Shown here: positions 28,389 through 40,297 of the stretch, piece by piece
Layout: every line of letters starts with the position of its first letter
Position numbering within the stretch: position 1 is the first letter of the stretch
DNA from: Pseudomonadota bacterium
GTDB taxonomy: Bacteria > Desulfobacterota > Desulfobulbia > Desulfobulbales > SURF-16
Length of the DNA: 58,095 bases
Direction of reading: 5' to 3'
NCBI GenBank assembly: GCA_018816555.1
Contig: JAHIVT010000044.1
Coordinates: forward strand, 1 to 58,095
Notes under the pieces: model-generated
Database searches by the model: none
The model's input: only the letters and a program-made list of their open reading frames with translations
Told to the model about the DNA's origin: nothing
Translations under genes and position numbers: made by a program

Positions 28389-29567
28389 TCAGGAAAATGC
28401 ATCATACTTATCTTTCTTTTCCTCCTCCATGCTCAAGCCGGTAATACCGGTGGTGGTTTCACCCTTGGCGGACTTGATCATGTCAAGACCACGGCCCATG
28501 ACACTTTTGCGTGAACAATAACCCATGGCCGTTTCCTCGGTCACCAGCCCCTTTTCATAAAGCTGCAGAATATACTGATCAAAAGTGGTCATGCCCATGG
28601 CGGTGCCGTCAGTGATAATCTCATAAAATGTTTTGCCTTCCGACTCACCGTTCAAAACAACCTCTCTGATGCGCAGGTTCATACCCATGATCTCAAAGGC
28701 GGCAACCCTGCCTCCCCCTGTCCGGGGCAGCAGCCTCTGGCAGACAACCCAACGGACGGTGTCAACCAGCCGGTTTCTGATCTGGGGCTGCTCATCGTGC
28801 TCGAACATGCCGAGACAGCGGTTGATGGTGGAACCGGCATCCACCGTATGCAGGGTACTGAGTACCAGATGGCCGGTTTCCGAGGCGGTGAGGCCGATCT
28901 CCATGGTTTCCCGGTCGCGCATCTCGCCCACCAGAATCACCTTGGGCGCCTGACGCAGGGCGGCCCGAAGACCATTGGCAAAGGTATCGAAATCATTGCC
29001 CTGCTCCCGCTGGTTGAAGGTGGACTGATGATGGGGATGGACAAATTCTATCGGATCCTCAAGGGTAACCACATGCACCGCCCGTTCATGGTTGATCTTG
29101 TTAAGCAGAGCAGCCAGGGTCGTTGACTTACCTGATCCTGTTGCACCGGTTACCAGAATCAGACCGTTCAGCTCATCCGACATCTTGTTCATCGCCGGCG
29201 GCAGATTCAAGCTCTTGATCGTGGGAATCTCTGTGGGCAATTTTCTTAATACGGTTGAAAGATTGGTTTTCTGGGAAAAGACATTGACCCTGAACCTGGC
29301 CTTTTTACCCAGCCAGTAGGAAAGGTCGCAGGAGCCGGTTGTGGCCAGGTCCTTGAGCAGCCTTTTATTGCCGCCGATGACGTTCAGAGCGAACACCTCG
29401 GACTGAAAGGGGGTAATCTGCGCAACTTCAGGCTTGACCTTTACAGGGGTAAGCACTCCCGATGTTTCCACCTGCAGAGGCTTGTCCACGGTGACATTGA
29501 GATCGGAAACATTGTCATAGGTCTCAAGCATACAGGCAATCCAGTAATCTATTTCAGGCTGTTTCAT
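28389..29567 (-). CDS. PilT/PilU-family pilus retraction-type ATPase
   Basis: This 392-residue hexameric AAA-type ATPase has Walker A GATGSGKST at 141-149, the Asp box VVTLEDPIEFVHPH, Walker B-like VILVGEMRDRETM and the His box GHLVLSTLHTVDAG. These are PilT-family motifs. The N-terminal segment (SDLNVTVDKPLQVETSG) departs from the usual SDLHL...P pattern, so it may be a PilU-like or accessory member. It would act at the cytoplasmic base of a type IV pilus. No pilin genes are in the window. GGAGG precedes the ATG. Confidence 0.9.
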   Translation of the reverse strand: MKQPEIDYWIACMLETYDNVSDLNVTVDKPLQVETSGVLTPVKVKPEVAQITPFQSEVFALNVIGGNKRLLKDLATTGSCDLSYWLGKKARFRVNVFSQKTNLSTVLRKLPTEIPTIKSLNLPPAMNKMSDELNGLILVTGATGSGKSTTLAALLNKINHERAVHVVTLEDPIEFVHPHHQSTFNQREQGNDFDTFANGLRAALRQAPKVILVGEMRDRETMEIGLTASETGHLVLSTLHTVDAGSTINRCLGMFEHDEQPQIRNRLVDTVRWVVCQRLLPRTGGGRVAAFEIMGMNLRIREVVLNGESEGKTFYEIITDGTAMGMTTFDQYILQLYEKGLVTEETAMGYCSRKSVMGRGLDMIKSAKGETTTGITGLSMEEEKKDKYDAFS

Positions 29568-29594
29568 GCTGTCCTCCGAATTTTCATAAAACTC

Positions 29595-30830
29595 CTACAG
29601 GTTCTCTTCTTTTAATAGCAGAAAATACAGGGCCCCGGGCTGCTTCATCACCCCTGCCGCTCTGGCCGCATACGCATCCCCACCGAGAAAGAGATCCACC
29701 CGACCGGGTCCCCTGATGGCTGCGCCGGTATCCTGATTGACCACAAATCGGTGCAATGACTCCCAGCCGGACAGGAATCCATCGTCAGCAAAAACAGGCA
29801 ACTCGGTTTCCAGATAGCCCACCATGGGGGCCGGAAAGCACGTGCTGTCCACGGCAAGGGAACGGCCGACGGTCAGCGGCTGCCCCAGGCTGCCAGCCGG
29901 CCCCTCATTCTCCGTTTCCCCCAGAACAGGGGAGAGCGAAAAAAAAATGTATCTGTCATTATGGTGCAGAATCTCCTGCATCTCATCGGGATGGTCATGC
30001 AGATAGGAGACAATTTTCGGCATGGTTACCTCTTCCAGGGTCATGGCGCCCCGGTCCACCAGCAGCCGGCCGATACTCTGGTAACCTCTGCCGTTACTGG
30101 CGGCAAAATGCACCTTGCGCACAGACCCATCCGGCAGTCTGATTCTGCCGGAGCCCTGCACATGAAGGATAAAAACATCAACCGGGTCAGCCAGATAGAC
30201 AATTTCCCCGCCCTGCAGCAGATTCCCCTTTTCAATCTCCGCCCGGGTCCAATAGGGGACAATACGGCCATCCTCCATCCGGCCGGCCTCATTTCCATCC
30301 TGATTGCCGGATGACACCACCAGATCCGGAGGAACCTGATAAAGAGGATAGATAAAGGGTGCCTTCTTGATCAGGCTGCCGGCAAAAAAAGGCTCATAGT
30401 AGCCGGTAACAAGCATGCGCCCCGCACCATCAGAGCCCTGCGACCGGCAGACATCGAAATTGTCAAAAAGAAACCTCTGGAAATCCGCCTCATTGGTGAA
30501 TGCCTCCACCCCCCGCAAGAATTCGGCCATTGATTTCTGCAACCACGGGGTGGAATAAACACGGCCACACAGGGCAAACTGCTGCTCTCCGTCGATCCTC
30601 TTCAGTGCAGCAGCGCTCCTCTCCACACTTTTCTGCAGATCCTGCAGGCCGGAATCATCCAGCAGGAGAGGCATACTGCCCGGAGCCACCTGCGTGAGTG
30701 CAGTATCGCAGTCCGCTACGCCGATTGCCGGATCGGACAGCAACAGCACGGCGACTGAGATACCAATAAAATATCTCACCCAGTTACCCGGCCGAACATG
30801 TCGCTTATGCCGCAAAAATGGACTGAACAT
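29595..30830 (-). CDS. mltA: Membrane-bound lytic murein transglycosylase A
   Basis: The 411-residue protein has a signal segment (YFIGISVAVLLLSDPAIGVA) and the MltA barrel domain, with MLVTGYYEPFFAGS and the later HVQGSGRIRLPDGS. The C-terminal 3D domain carries the catalytic Asp pair in VVNQDTGAAIRGPGRVDLFL, followed by GDAYAARAAGVM. It cleaves glycan strands in the periplasm. I see no convincing lipobox. It ends in TAG 27 bases before the PilT-family gene. Ribosome binding is weak (AGGCAT). Confidence 0.94.
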   Translation of the reverse strand: MFSPFLRHKRHVRPGNWVRYFIGISVAVLLLSDPAIGVADCDTALTQVAPGSMPLLLDDSGLQDLQKSVERSAAALKRIDGEQQFALCGRVYSTPWLQKSMAEFLRGVEAFTNEADFQRFLFDNFDVCRSQGSDGAGRMLVTGYYEPFFAGSLIKKAPFIYPLYQVPPDLVVSSGNQDGNEAGRMEDGRIVPYWTRAEIEKGNLLQGGEIVYLADPVDVFILHVQGSGRIRLPDGSVRKVHFAASNGRGYQSIGRLLVDRGAMTLEEVTMPKIVSYLHDHPDEMQEILHHNDRYIFFSLSPVLGETENEGPAGSLGQPLTVGRSLAVDSTCFPAPMVGYLETELPVFADDGFLSGWESLHRFVVNQDTGAAIRGPGRVDLFLGGDAYAARAAGVMKQPGALYFLLLKEENL

Positions 30831-31007
30831 ATGCCTGATCGCTTTCCCTACCCGGTGGGGTCAAAACTTTTTTTTGAGATATTTTATCAGGTTGTCTGGA
30901 CCAAAACATGTTGATACCCTTTTCCCATTACTCATCCGTCAGTATAGCAAGAAGAAATCTTTCATTCCAATGCTTCCTGCATTTTGTTTTCCCGATAAAT
31001 TTTCTTC

Positions 31008-31036
31008 TTGACACAAAACAGATGCTCAAGCATAGA
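31008..31036 (+). promoter_or_regulatory. Sigma-70-type promoter candidate for acs
   Basis: A perfect TTGACA (31008-31013) is followed after 17 bases by CATAGA (31031-31036), leaving a leader of about 170 bases before acs. The whole gap 30831-31212 is AT-rich with long T and A runs and shows no credible gene. Confidence 0.45.
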
Positions 31037-31212
31037 GGTTAAGGTTGAAACAGGTAATGCAAAAAAAGACCTCTTTCTCTTTTTTTTAGCTTGACCACAT
31101 GCAACCCCACTGGTTATCAAGGGAAGGCATTTCATAGGTATCTCTACCTTCGGTATGTTTACTGGCATTTTTTTACCTATATTAAAACATAGTAATTTTT
31201 CAGGGAGGCAAA

Positions 31213-33198
<1,986 letters not shown>

Positions 33199-33227
33199 TC
33201 CTCTATTTCAAGGCATTAACGTAAAAA

Positions 33228-33261
33228 AACGGGCCCTCTTTTTTGAGGAGCCCGTTTTTTT
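33228..33261 (+). terminator. Strong intrinsic terminator after acs
   Basis: AACGGGC-CCTC and GAGG-A-GCCCGTT form an 11-bp stem with one bulge and a T6 loop, followed by a T-run; A-runs on the other side could let it also work on the minus strand. Confidence 0.9.
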
Positions 33262-33429
33262 TGTGATAATTTCCTAGCGGGAAACCACTACACATGATTA
33301 TATATTGATAGGATTGCGAATCCTGAAATATTCTCTTTTCCGGTTATTCGTCATGGCATAATTTTCGGCTTCCGGCGCCAACAGAGCCACCTCCAGCCCC
33401 CATTCCCATTTAATCATACAGGATGAAAT

Positions 33430-33774
33430 ATGTCTGAAGATAAAAGAAAACATGAACGATACTCGGCACTGAACCTTTCTTACATCTGCGAGGATAAAGA
33501 TGGGGATCTCCTCTACGAGGGTATGGGCCGGACACTGAATGTCTCCGAGGGAGGCATCCTGCTCGAGACGAATTTCTACATCAGCCCCGACAACAACCTG
33601 ACACTTGAAATTGCCCTGGAAGACACCCTGGTCAACTTACGCGGTCGGGTGATCTACTGCAATGAGCAGGAAGGGAAAAAATTTCACACCGGCCTGGAAT
33701 TGCATGAACCGGATACGAGCAGCCAGGCGACCCTGCAGCAATTCATCAAATTTTTTGAGGAGCAGAAAGGCTGA
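33430..33774 (+). CDS. Single PilZ-domain protein (c-di-GMP receptor)
   Basis: The 114-residue protein is one PilZ domain. The N-terminal RxxxR-type arm reads RKHERYSALNLSY, and the second motif reads TLNVSEGGILLET, matching (D/N)xSxxG. These residues bind c-di-GMP in the family. There is no output domain, so it probably acts by binding a partner. AGGA precedes the ATG. It stands alone behind the acs terminator. A short dyad (AGGATT-GCG-AATCCT) lies upstream, near 33309. Confidence 0.9.
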   Translation: MSEDKRKHERYSALNLSYICEDKDGDLLYEGMGRTLNVSEGGILLETNFYISPDNNLTLEIALEDTLVNLRGRVIYCNEQEGKKFHTGLELHEPDTSSQATLQQFIKFFEEQKG

Positions 33775-33840
33775 TTTGTCTGCCAGGCCGGCAGACTTGA
33801 TTTTCCAGAGAAACTCATGAAACGGGCAGATGATTGATCC

Positions 33841-34041
33841 ATGGCATCAGCTGCCTGCAAAAGTCAGATGGTAAAACGCACCCGTTTACGGGACAAAAAA
33901 CAATACAAAACCGCCTTAGGGTGTTTTGCCCTGCTCGCTGTCGGCACCCTGCCCACCCTCTTTACCAATCCGCTTGAATATCTGATGGGACTTGGTTACT
34001 GCCTTGTCTTTTCCATCGGCATTGCGATTCTTTTATGCTGA
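33841..34041 (+). CDS. Possible small two-span membrane protein
   Basis: The 66-residue frame (or 56 residues from the ATG at 33871) has a basic start (KRTRLRDKKQYK) and two hydrophobic segments, ALGCFALLAVGTLPTLF and YLMGLGYCLVFSIGIAILL, separated by a short polar turn. The pattern suits a small inner-membrane protein. Neither start has a convincing ribosome site, and I recognise no family. It converges on mltB. Confidence 0.45.
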   Translation: MASAACKSQMVKRTRLRDKKQYKTALGCFALLAVGTLPTLFTNPLEYLMGLGYCLVFSIGIAILLC

Positions 34042-34090
34042 ACAACGTTTGAGCGTTCAAAAGATTAGTTGATACCCCGCAGTTCCGGTT

Positions 34091-35128
34091 TTACTTGCCG
34101 GCCAGTTTCTCGGCAAGTTCCGCCACGGCCATGGCGTAGCGATTGGAGTTGTTCCAGGCGGTGATGGCCTGAAAATTTGGATATCCGGCCACGTAACGCA
34201 TGCCGCCATCTTCAAGCTCCAGGCCGACGATGGTCACATTCTTGTTTTCAGGTGCGGGGGGCATAGTCACCCCCTGGGCCTGGGCAACCTCCGCGGCAGG
34301 AACCAAACCCTTTCTCCCCTTTTTATAGGCATTTCCCAGGGTTTCACTTTTTAAGACCGGGCCTATCTCCTGGTAGATGGGCGCATGGAAAACCCAGCCG
34401 AAACGGTGCAGATAATTGGCGATACTTGCCAGCACGTCCGAAGTGGAATTCCAGACATCCCTGTTGCCGTCCTTATCAAAATCAAGGGCATAATCCCGAA
34501 AGCTGGAAGGGATAAACTGGGTCTGGCCGAAAGCACCGCCATAGGAGCCGGTAACCGTCAGAGGATCGACATGATTTTCCCGGCAGAGCAGTAGAAAATG
34601 CACCAGCTGTTCCCGATAAAAATTGCTCCTGCGGGGATAGGCGTCAAACATGGTGTTTAAGGTCTGAAATAGATTGAAAGCCCCTTTGTGCTGGCCGTAA
34701 CGGGTTTCAACTCCCCAGATTGCCACCACGATTTCCCGCTCAACGCCGATTTCCTTTTCAATCTTATCAAGCAGCTCCCTGTTGGCTGCAAGCTTTTCCT
34801 TGCCCTCGGCCACCACTTCCGGGGTGATGAAAAGAGGATAATACAGGTAATAGGGCTTGGCTTCCCACTGGGTGTCCATCAGCTCCAGCACGCGCTGCTT
34901 GATGGTCACGCCGGAAAAAAGTCGGTCAATCTCCTCCTGATTGAAATGATAACGCTCCCTCAGTTCCTTGAACAGATCCTGGTAACGGAGGGAAGCGAGA
35001 TCAATCGTCTGGCCGTCTTGAACCAGGTCTGCGGCCTTGGGTTGGGCAGCCTCAGCGGCCATGGCAACCGGAAGAGAGACAAATACCAGAAACACCAGGA
35101 CCAATAGTAAGCAAACAGTTCTCATCAT
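34091..35128 (-). CDS. mltB: Lytic murein transglycosylase B family protein
   Basis: The 345-residue protein begins at ATGATG (35128) after AAGAGGAA, with a signal peptide (TVCLLLVLVFLVFVSLPVAMA). The slt/MltB domain has the catalytic Glu in VVAIWGVETRYGQHKG, then GSYGGAFGQTQFIPSSF and DFDKDGNRDVW, which match soluble lytic transglycosylase B. It cleaves murein glycan in the periplasm. The frame is open upstream to 35242, but the signal peptide sets the start. It lies 34 bases after the DHH gene on the same strand. Confidence 0.93.
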   Translation of the reverse strand: MMRTVCLLLVLVFLVFVSLPVAMAAEAAQPKAADLVQDGQTIDLASLRYQDLFKELRERYHFNQEEIDRLFSGVTIKQRVLELMDTQWEAKPYYLYYPLFITPEVVAEGKEKLAANRELLDKIEKEIGVEREIVVAIWGVETRYGQHKGAFNLFQTLNTMFDAYPRRSNFYREQLVHFLLLCRENHVDPLTVTGSYGGAFGQTQFIPSSFRDYALDFDKDGNRDVWNSTSDVLASIANYLHRFGWVFHAPIYQEIGPVLKSETLGNAYKKGRKGLVPAAEVAQAQGVTMPPAPENKNVTIVGLELEDGGMRYVAGYPNFQAITAWNNSNRYAMAVAELAEKLAGK

Positions 35129-35162
35129 AGAGGGTTCCTCTTCCTTTTTTCCCACTGGAGTA

Positions 35163-36122
35163 TCACCAGGATTGACGAAAGGTGTCGACAAAGGCATCAA
35201 GTTGCTCCTGCGGCAAGGCATTAATACCGGCTGCCGCTTCACGGCCGCCGCCGGTGGGGAATTTCCGGCAGAGAGAGACGGCCCCCTGTTTATTGATCAG
35301 TGGCGCCCTGACACTTACCAGTAGTGTCCCGTCGCCATTGTCAACGATGAGAGCATGGGCCTTGCCCTCCATTTCCCTGGCCTTTTCGTTACTGAACACC
35401 CCGGCGACCCGGCGGGACCAGGGGGCTTCGGGAAAGGTGAAAATCCTGCCCGTATCATTTTCAGCCAAAGGCGGCACCGAACGCGCCCTGGCCATATCCT
35501 CGGCATATCCCTTCTGCAAACGACCCAACACACCGGATTCACGGTAAAAACCAAAAGGGCTGGCAAAGGGCGATACCGCCTGGAAAAGCTCCTGGGGAGT
35601 GACATGCAGGTCGGCAAGCGCCCGGCCATAGCCATTATAATTCATCAGCTCGCCAAGCTCCTGCAAAGTACCAAGCTCTTTGTCGGTAAGTCCGAGACCG
35701 GCAGCTGTCATGCGGGCAGCCGCGTGCAGATTATCGCCATAGGCGGCCACAATGGCCCACAGTCGAAATTTGCCGCCAAGCAACCGATCAACCAACAGGC
35801 CGGTACAGACCTCCGGACTGGGATCGATGGTTGCCCGCAGATTTTCTGCCGCTGGAATTTCCCCGGCAAAATGGTGGTCAACATAGAAAATGTTGTTGCG
35901 GCGCTGCAGAAGAATACCCAGGGAGTCCTTATTGCTCTCCAGGGAAATATCAAGGACAGTAATCTCTGCCCCCTCCACCTCAGGATTGTCTGCCAGTTTT
36001 TCAAGCAGACGGATATCGCGCTTCACCCCGGAAACAAGTATTGCCTGCCGAGGCTCGGCCAGGCGCAGCTGATGCAGGGAGCAGATGCCGTCAGCATCGC
36101 CGTTAAAGACATCATAATTCAT
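35163..36122 (-). CDS. DHH-family phosphoesterase/exopolyphosphatase-like protein
   Basis: The 319-residue protein has the DHH N-terminal domain with FNGDADGICS (first Asp motif), VLDISLE, and FYVDHHFAGE (DHH motif), and the DHHA1-type substrate domain with CRKFPTGGGREAAAGI at the C-terminus. Manganese-dependent hydrolysis of a phosphodiester or nucleotide is expected. Substrate (nanoRNA, cyclic dinucleotide, polyphosphate) cannot be told; there is no CBS or PAS domain. It lies between mltB and lptD. Confidence 0.85.
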   Translation of the reverse strand: MNYDVFNGDADGICSLHQLRLAEPRQAILVSGVKRDIRLLEKLADNPEVEGAEITVLDISLESNKDSLGILLQRRNNIFYVDHHFAGEIPAAENLRATIDPSPEVCTGLLVDRLLGGKFRLWAIVAAYGDNLHAAARMTAAGLGLTDKELGTLQELGELMNYNGYGRALADLHVTPQELFQAVSPFASPFGFYRESGVLGRLQKGYAEDMARARSVPPLAENDTGRIFTFPEAPWSRRVAGVFSNEKAREMEGKAHALIVDNGDGTLLVSVRAPLINKQGAVSLCRKFPTGGGREAAAGINALPQEQLDAFVDTFRQSW

Positions 36123-36143
36123 GCCCGGCCGTTCTCCTGTCGG

Positions 36144-38420
36144 TTACTGGTCAAAAAGAAAATCGTTGTCGCCTCCGGAATCCAGATCAAGACTGCCCTC
36201 CAGGTCTCCGGCAAAACCAAGGCCCAGAGACTGCCCAAGACCGACAAGGGAAAACATGATTGCCACCCGCTTGTCATCCGAACTCTTCTCCGCAAGAAAT
36301 TTTATGGCCCAGCATTGCTGGTGGTAGGTCAGGCCAAAGGAGGCGCTGGTAATGGTATTTTGATCAAGGGACTGCTTAAGATCAGCCTCCAGGTACCAGG
36401 TATCGGTGAGCCTGGTGATCACCTCGGCATTTAACTGATTGATCTCGGAGCCCTTGGTATAGCGATAGTTAAGGGAAGCACTTTCGCCCTTGGTTGACAA
36501 ATATCTGGTGTAGAGATCATACGTTGTCACCCCATCGCCATAGACGCTGTAGGCTGTCTTGTATCTGGTCTGCCAGCGGGGCAGAGGGTAGAGATTCAGC
36601 TTCAGGGCAACATCGGAAAATGGGTGTTTTTCGTCAGCAGGACCGGCAAGATCCTGGCGGTCCTCATGAATATCATATGACTGGATGATCTTCAGATACC
36701 CTAAATAACGGTCATACTCCTTGTCATCCTTACTGCCTGCCACCCGGAAATAGTTATTCAGACTGTAAGTGATGAGATTTTCCGGAGCAAGCAGATCGAC
36801 CTCGTCAATATCCGGCAACTCATCCTCCTTGTCCAGGGTCCCGTAGCCGTATTCGATCTCCGGCCTGATGGCATGATTGAGCTGCGTAATCGAGCCGATA
36901 TGCATGTCAAAATCCCGGGCAACGGTGGTGGCGATATTGGCATCGAAATCCCAGGCCGTCCGGTTCTGCTCCCGGTCATAGTCCCAGTCAAAGGCATCCG
37001 AGCCATTAGCGTCGATCCTGTAAGCCGTCTCCCGCAGACCGCTTGTAACCGTGCCCTCGATATACTGTCCTAAGGGGAGAGGCGCGGTTAACTGCGGATG
37101 GAGATCAAAGCGCTGCTCGCCAACGCCTTCCTCACGCCAGTAATGCACATATCCCGAGTCCCAGCTGAGACTCAGCGGCATGCTTTCCAGCTCAAAAACC
37201 CCGCTGTAGAGAATGGAAGGCAGGGTATTCACCTGGGTGGGTACATCCTTGACATCCGTCAGGTCATTGATGCCGACCAACTGCCCACCCAAAAATGACG
37301 ACGGCCAGGTCTTGGCCAGCTGCATCTGGGAGGGACGATAAGGGATAGTTTCCTCTGTCAGGCCACGGTTATAATCTCTGAGGAAATTCCTGTCATTGAC
37401 GCTAAAGCCATTGACGCCCCTCTGAAATTCCTCGAGAAAATCCCGGTCAGAGGCCAGATCCAGATCAATCTTGCCCAACAGATCATTGCCGAAATCATGA
37501 TCGAGCTTGCCACGGATCCAGTAACGATTCTGATCCGTGCGCAGATAGTTGTCATCCTTGAAATCATCATCCGCCGTATCCTCTGTTTTATCATGGATAT
37601 AGGTGGCAGCGATGGTCTCCTTGGAGTTAAAATCGGTAACATGGCGAAATTCGACCCCGGCCACCACGCCACGCTTGGACAGATAACCCGGATAAAGGGT
37701 CAAATCACTGCTTGGCGAAAGGTCAATGAAATAAGGGGTAATAAACCCGGTGCCGCTACGCTCCGACTGGGAAATCTCAGGAAAGAGAAAGCCGGTTTTA
37801 CGTTTTGTGTTGGCCGGAACAGCCATATAGGGCAGGTACAGTACCGGCACTCCCTTTACCCGCAGCACCGTATGCTTGAGGACCGCCACCTTTTCCAACT
37901 TGAGGACAGCCTCACCTGAATGAAACTGCCATGGCGGGGATTTGCCTTCCTCCACCTTGCAGGTGGTAAAATCCCCATCTTTGAAACGATAGGTGATCGG
38001 CCCCGTCTTTTCCACCTGGTGGCCGGAGAAGTGGAGATTGTTTTCCGGCACAAATAAAGTGGTGTCCGTCAGAGTGGCGGTTTCATCGTTGAGATCAATC
38101 ACCGCCTCAACCGCATCCACGTCCTGTTCAGCGGTGCGCATGGAAAGATTGCCCCTGGCATAAACCAGCCCGTCATCCACATTGTAACGCAGCCAGTCCG
38201 CCTTGATGGTGAGAGGTTTGGTGCTTTGATCCCCAGACCTGCGCAACACCACATTGCCCTCTGCCACAATATTTTCCGGCTTGGTGTAGCGACTGATCTT
38301 ATCCGCCGTGATATCCCATGGCTCGGAGGTGATATTGCCTGCCGCGCACTGATGTGCCCACAGGCAGGCCACTGACGAGAGCAAGGCTGCGGCTCTATTC
38401 TTACTCAGCAACTTTCTCAT
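36144..38420 (-). CDS. lptD: LPS-assembly outer-membrane protein LptD
   Basis: The 758-residue protein has a signal peptide (AAALLSSVACLWAHQCAAG) and an OstA/LptA-like beta-jellyroll N-domain (ITADKISRYTKPENIVAEGN, then VLRRSGD). The large C-terminal barrel has many alternating aromatic strands and the LptD-typical YLPYMAVPANTKRKTGFLFP. It inserts LPS into the outer leaflet. Cysteines are few (for example TTCKVEEG and QQCWAIKF) compared with the four of the E. coli protein, so disulfide wiring may be simpler. No Shine-Dalgarno sequence is evident. Confidence 0.94.
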   Translation of the reverse strand: MRKLLSKNRAAALLSSVACLWAHQCAAGNITSEPWDITADKISRYTKPENIVAEGNVVLRRSGDQSTKPLTIKADWLRYNVDDGLVYARGNLSMRTAEQDVDAVEAVIDLNDETATLTDTTLFVPENNLHFSGHQVEKTGPITYRFKDGDFTTCKVEEGKSPPWQFHSGEAVLKLEKVAVLKHTVLRVKGVPVLYLPYMAVPANTKRKTGFLFPEISQSERSGTGFITPYFIDLSPSSDLTLYPGYLSKRGVVAGVEFRHVTDFNSKETIAATYIHDKTEDTADDDFKDDNYLRTDQNRYWIRGKLDHDFGNDLLGKIDLDLASDRDFLEEFQRGVNGFSVNDRNFLRDYNRGLTEETIPYRPSQMQLAKTWPSSFLGGQLVGINDLTDVKDVPTQVNTLPSILYSGVFELESMPLSLSWDSGYVHYWREEGVGEQRFDLHPQLTAPLPLGQYIEGTVTSGLRETAYRIDANGSDAFDWDYDREQNRTAWDFDANIATTVARDFDMHIGSITQLNHAIRPEIEYGYGTLDKEDELPDIDEVDLLAPENLITYSLNNYFRVAGSKDDKEYDRYLGYLKIIQSYDIHEDRQDLAGPADEKHPFSDVALKLNLYPLPRWQTRYKTAYSVYGDGVTTYDLYTRYLSTKGESASLNYRYTKGSEINQLNAEVITRLTDTWYLEADLKQSLDQNTITSASFGLTYHQQCWAIKFLAEKSSDDKRVAIMFSLVGLGQSLGLGFAGDLEGSLDLDSGGDNDFLFDQ

Positions 38421-38460
38421 AAATTATCTAAATATTATCGGTGCGGGAAACCCTTCCCCA

Positions 38461-40122
38461 TCATTTAAGGATTGCGCCTGAACTTCCTGAACCGACCATT
38501 CTGGCATAGCGGGCGACATAGCCGGATGTGATTTTCGGTGCCGGCGGCTGCCAGGCTTCCCTGCGTCTGGCCATTTCCGCCTCGTCAATTTCACAATGCA
38601 GCCGTTTGTTGGTGATATCCACGACAATGGTATCGCCTTCCCGGAGAAGGCCGATGGGACCTCCATCCGCCGCCTCAGGCGAGACATGGCCGACGCAGGC
38701 ACCCTGGGTGCCGCCGCTGAAGCGACCGTCGGTGATGAGGGCGACACTCTTGCCCAGGCCCATGCCGATGATTGCCGAGGTAGGCGACAGCATCTCCGGC
38801 ATACCGGGACCACCCTTTGGCCCGCAGTAGCGGATGACAACCACGTCTCCCGGCTTGATGCTGCCGGCAAGGATTGCTGACTGGGCCTCCTCTTCCGAAT
38901 CAAACACCCGGGCCGGGCCGGTATGACACATCATCTCAGGGGCCACGGCAGATTGTTTGACCACCGCGCCCTCAGGAGCGAGGTTGCCGTACAGCACGGC
39001 AATTCCTCCCTGTTTATGGTAGGGATTATCAATCGGGCGGATAATCTCACTGTCACGCACCTTGGCCCTTTTCAGATTCTCACCCAGGGTCTGGCCGGTT
39101 ACCGTCATAACCTGCTGGTGCAAACCGAACTCGGTGCTCAGCAGCTCACGCATGACCGCCTGCACCCCACCGGCCTCATTGAGGTCCTGCAGGCTATGGG
39201 CGCCGCCGGGGATCAGACTGCAGATATGGGGCACCCTTTTACTCACCTCGTTAAAAGTTGCCAAGGGCAGTTCAACCCCCGCTTCCCAGGCGATTGCCGG
39301 CACATGCAGCACCGTATTGGTCGAACAGCCCAGCGCCATGTCAACGGCCATGGCATTCTCAAAGGCCTCCTTGGTGGCAATATCCCGCGGCCTGATCTCT
39401 TCATGGAAGAGATTCATGACCGCCATACCGGCCTGTTTGGCCAGCCGGATACGCGCCGCAGCAACTGCAGGAATGGTGCCGTTGCCGGGCAGTCCCAGGC
39501 CCAGTGCCTCGGTCAGGCAGTTCATGGAGTTTGCCGTAAACATGCCGGAGCAGGAGCCGCAAGTGGGGCAGGCGGCATTTTCAAGCTCGTCCAGCTCCTC
39601 AAGACTCATGGTATTGGCCTTGACCCTGCCCACGCCCTCAAAGACGCTGACCAGATGCACATCCCTGCCCTGAAAACGACCGGTAAGCATCGGCCCGCCG
39701 CTTACCATGACAGCCGGGATATTGAGACGCAGCATGGCCATGAGCATGCCGGGCACCACCTTGTCACAGTTGGGCACCAGCACCATGGCGTCAAAGGGAT
39801 GGGCCTGACCCATAATTTCAACCGAATCGGCAATGATTTCCCTGCTGGCCAAGGAATATTTCATGCCCGTATGATTCATGGCAATGCCGTCACACACACC
39901 GATGGTGGCAAACGCAATGGGCGTACCGCCGGCCATGCGGACTCCGGCCTTCACAGCATCAACTATTTTATCAAGATGGATATGACCGGGAATGATCTCA
40001 TTATGGGCGTGGGCAATACCGATCAGCGGTCTCTGTATTTCCTCGTTGGTATAACCCATTGCCTTGAACAGAGACCTGTGAGGCGCCCTTTCCAATCCTT
40101 TTTTCGCCGCATCGCTTCGCAT
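38461..40122 (-). CDS. ilvD: Dihydroxy-acid dehydratase
   Basis: The 553-residue Fe-S enzyme makes 2-keto acids for valine, leucine and isoleucine. I begin at the ATG at 40122 ([20 protein letters not shown]), which has AAGGA upstream; the frame is open to 40164. Family marks are the cluster cysteines in [11 protein letters not shown] and [39 protein letters not shown], and [11 protein letters not shown]. It is 40 bases upstream of lptD on the same strand. Confidence 0.97.
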   Translation of the reverse strand: MRSDAAKKGLERAPHRSLFKAMGYTNEEIQRPLIGIAHAHNEIIPGHIHLDKIVDAVKAGVRMAGGTPIAFATIGVCDGIAMNHTGMKYSLASREIIADSVEIMGQAHPFDAMVLVPNCDKVVPGMLMAMLRLNIPAVMVSGGPMLTGRFQGRDVHLVSVFEGVGRVKANTMSLEELDELENAACPTCGSCSGMFTANSMNCLTEALGLGLPGNGTIPAVAAARIRLAKQAGMAVMNLFHEEIRPRDIATKEAFENAMAVDMALGCSTNTVLHVPAIAWEAGVELPLATFNEVSKRVPHICSLIPGGAHSLQDLNEAGGVQAVMRELLSTEFGLHQQVMTVTGQTLGENLKRAKVRDSEIIRPIDNPYHKQGGIAVLYGNLAPEGAVVKQSAVAPEMMCHTGPARVFDSEEEAQSAILAGSIKPGDVVVIRYCGPKGGPGMPEMLSPTSAIIGMGLGKSVALITDGRFSGGTQGACVGHVSPEAADGGPIGLLREGDTIVVDITNKRLHCEIDEAEMARRREAWQPPAPKITSGYVARYARMVGSGSSGAILK

Positions 40123-40297
40123 GAGTGTATCCTTATAATTAAATAATATCAGATTCAGTTTCATTTGAACTTTTGAAACTAACGTTTCGCAATAAAGCGT
40201 GTCAAGGCAAAACTTTCTCTTGCCAACTGATGTCGATTGTTTTTAAGTATATAATTTAAAAATCAGATTAAGTTAACATGAATACTGCTTTCGCTGA

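Noticed and set aside
31150-31190. Sigma-54 promoter before acs (TGGCA followed by a T-run)
   Set aside because: The -12 GC is missing at the required spacing.
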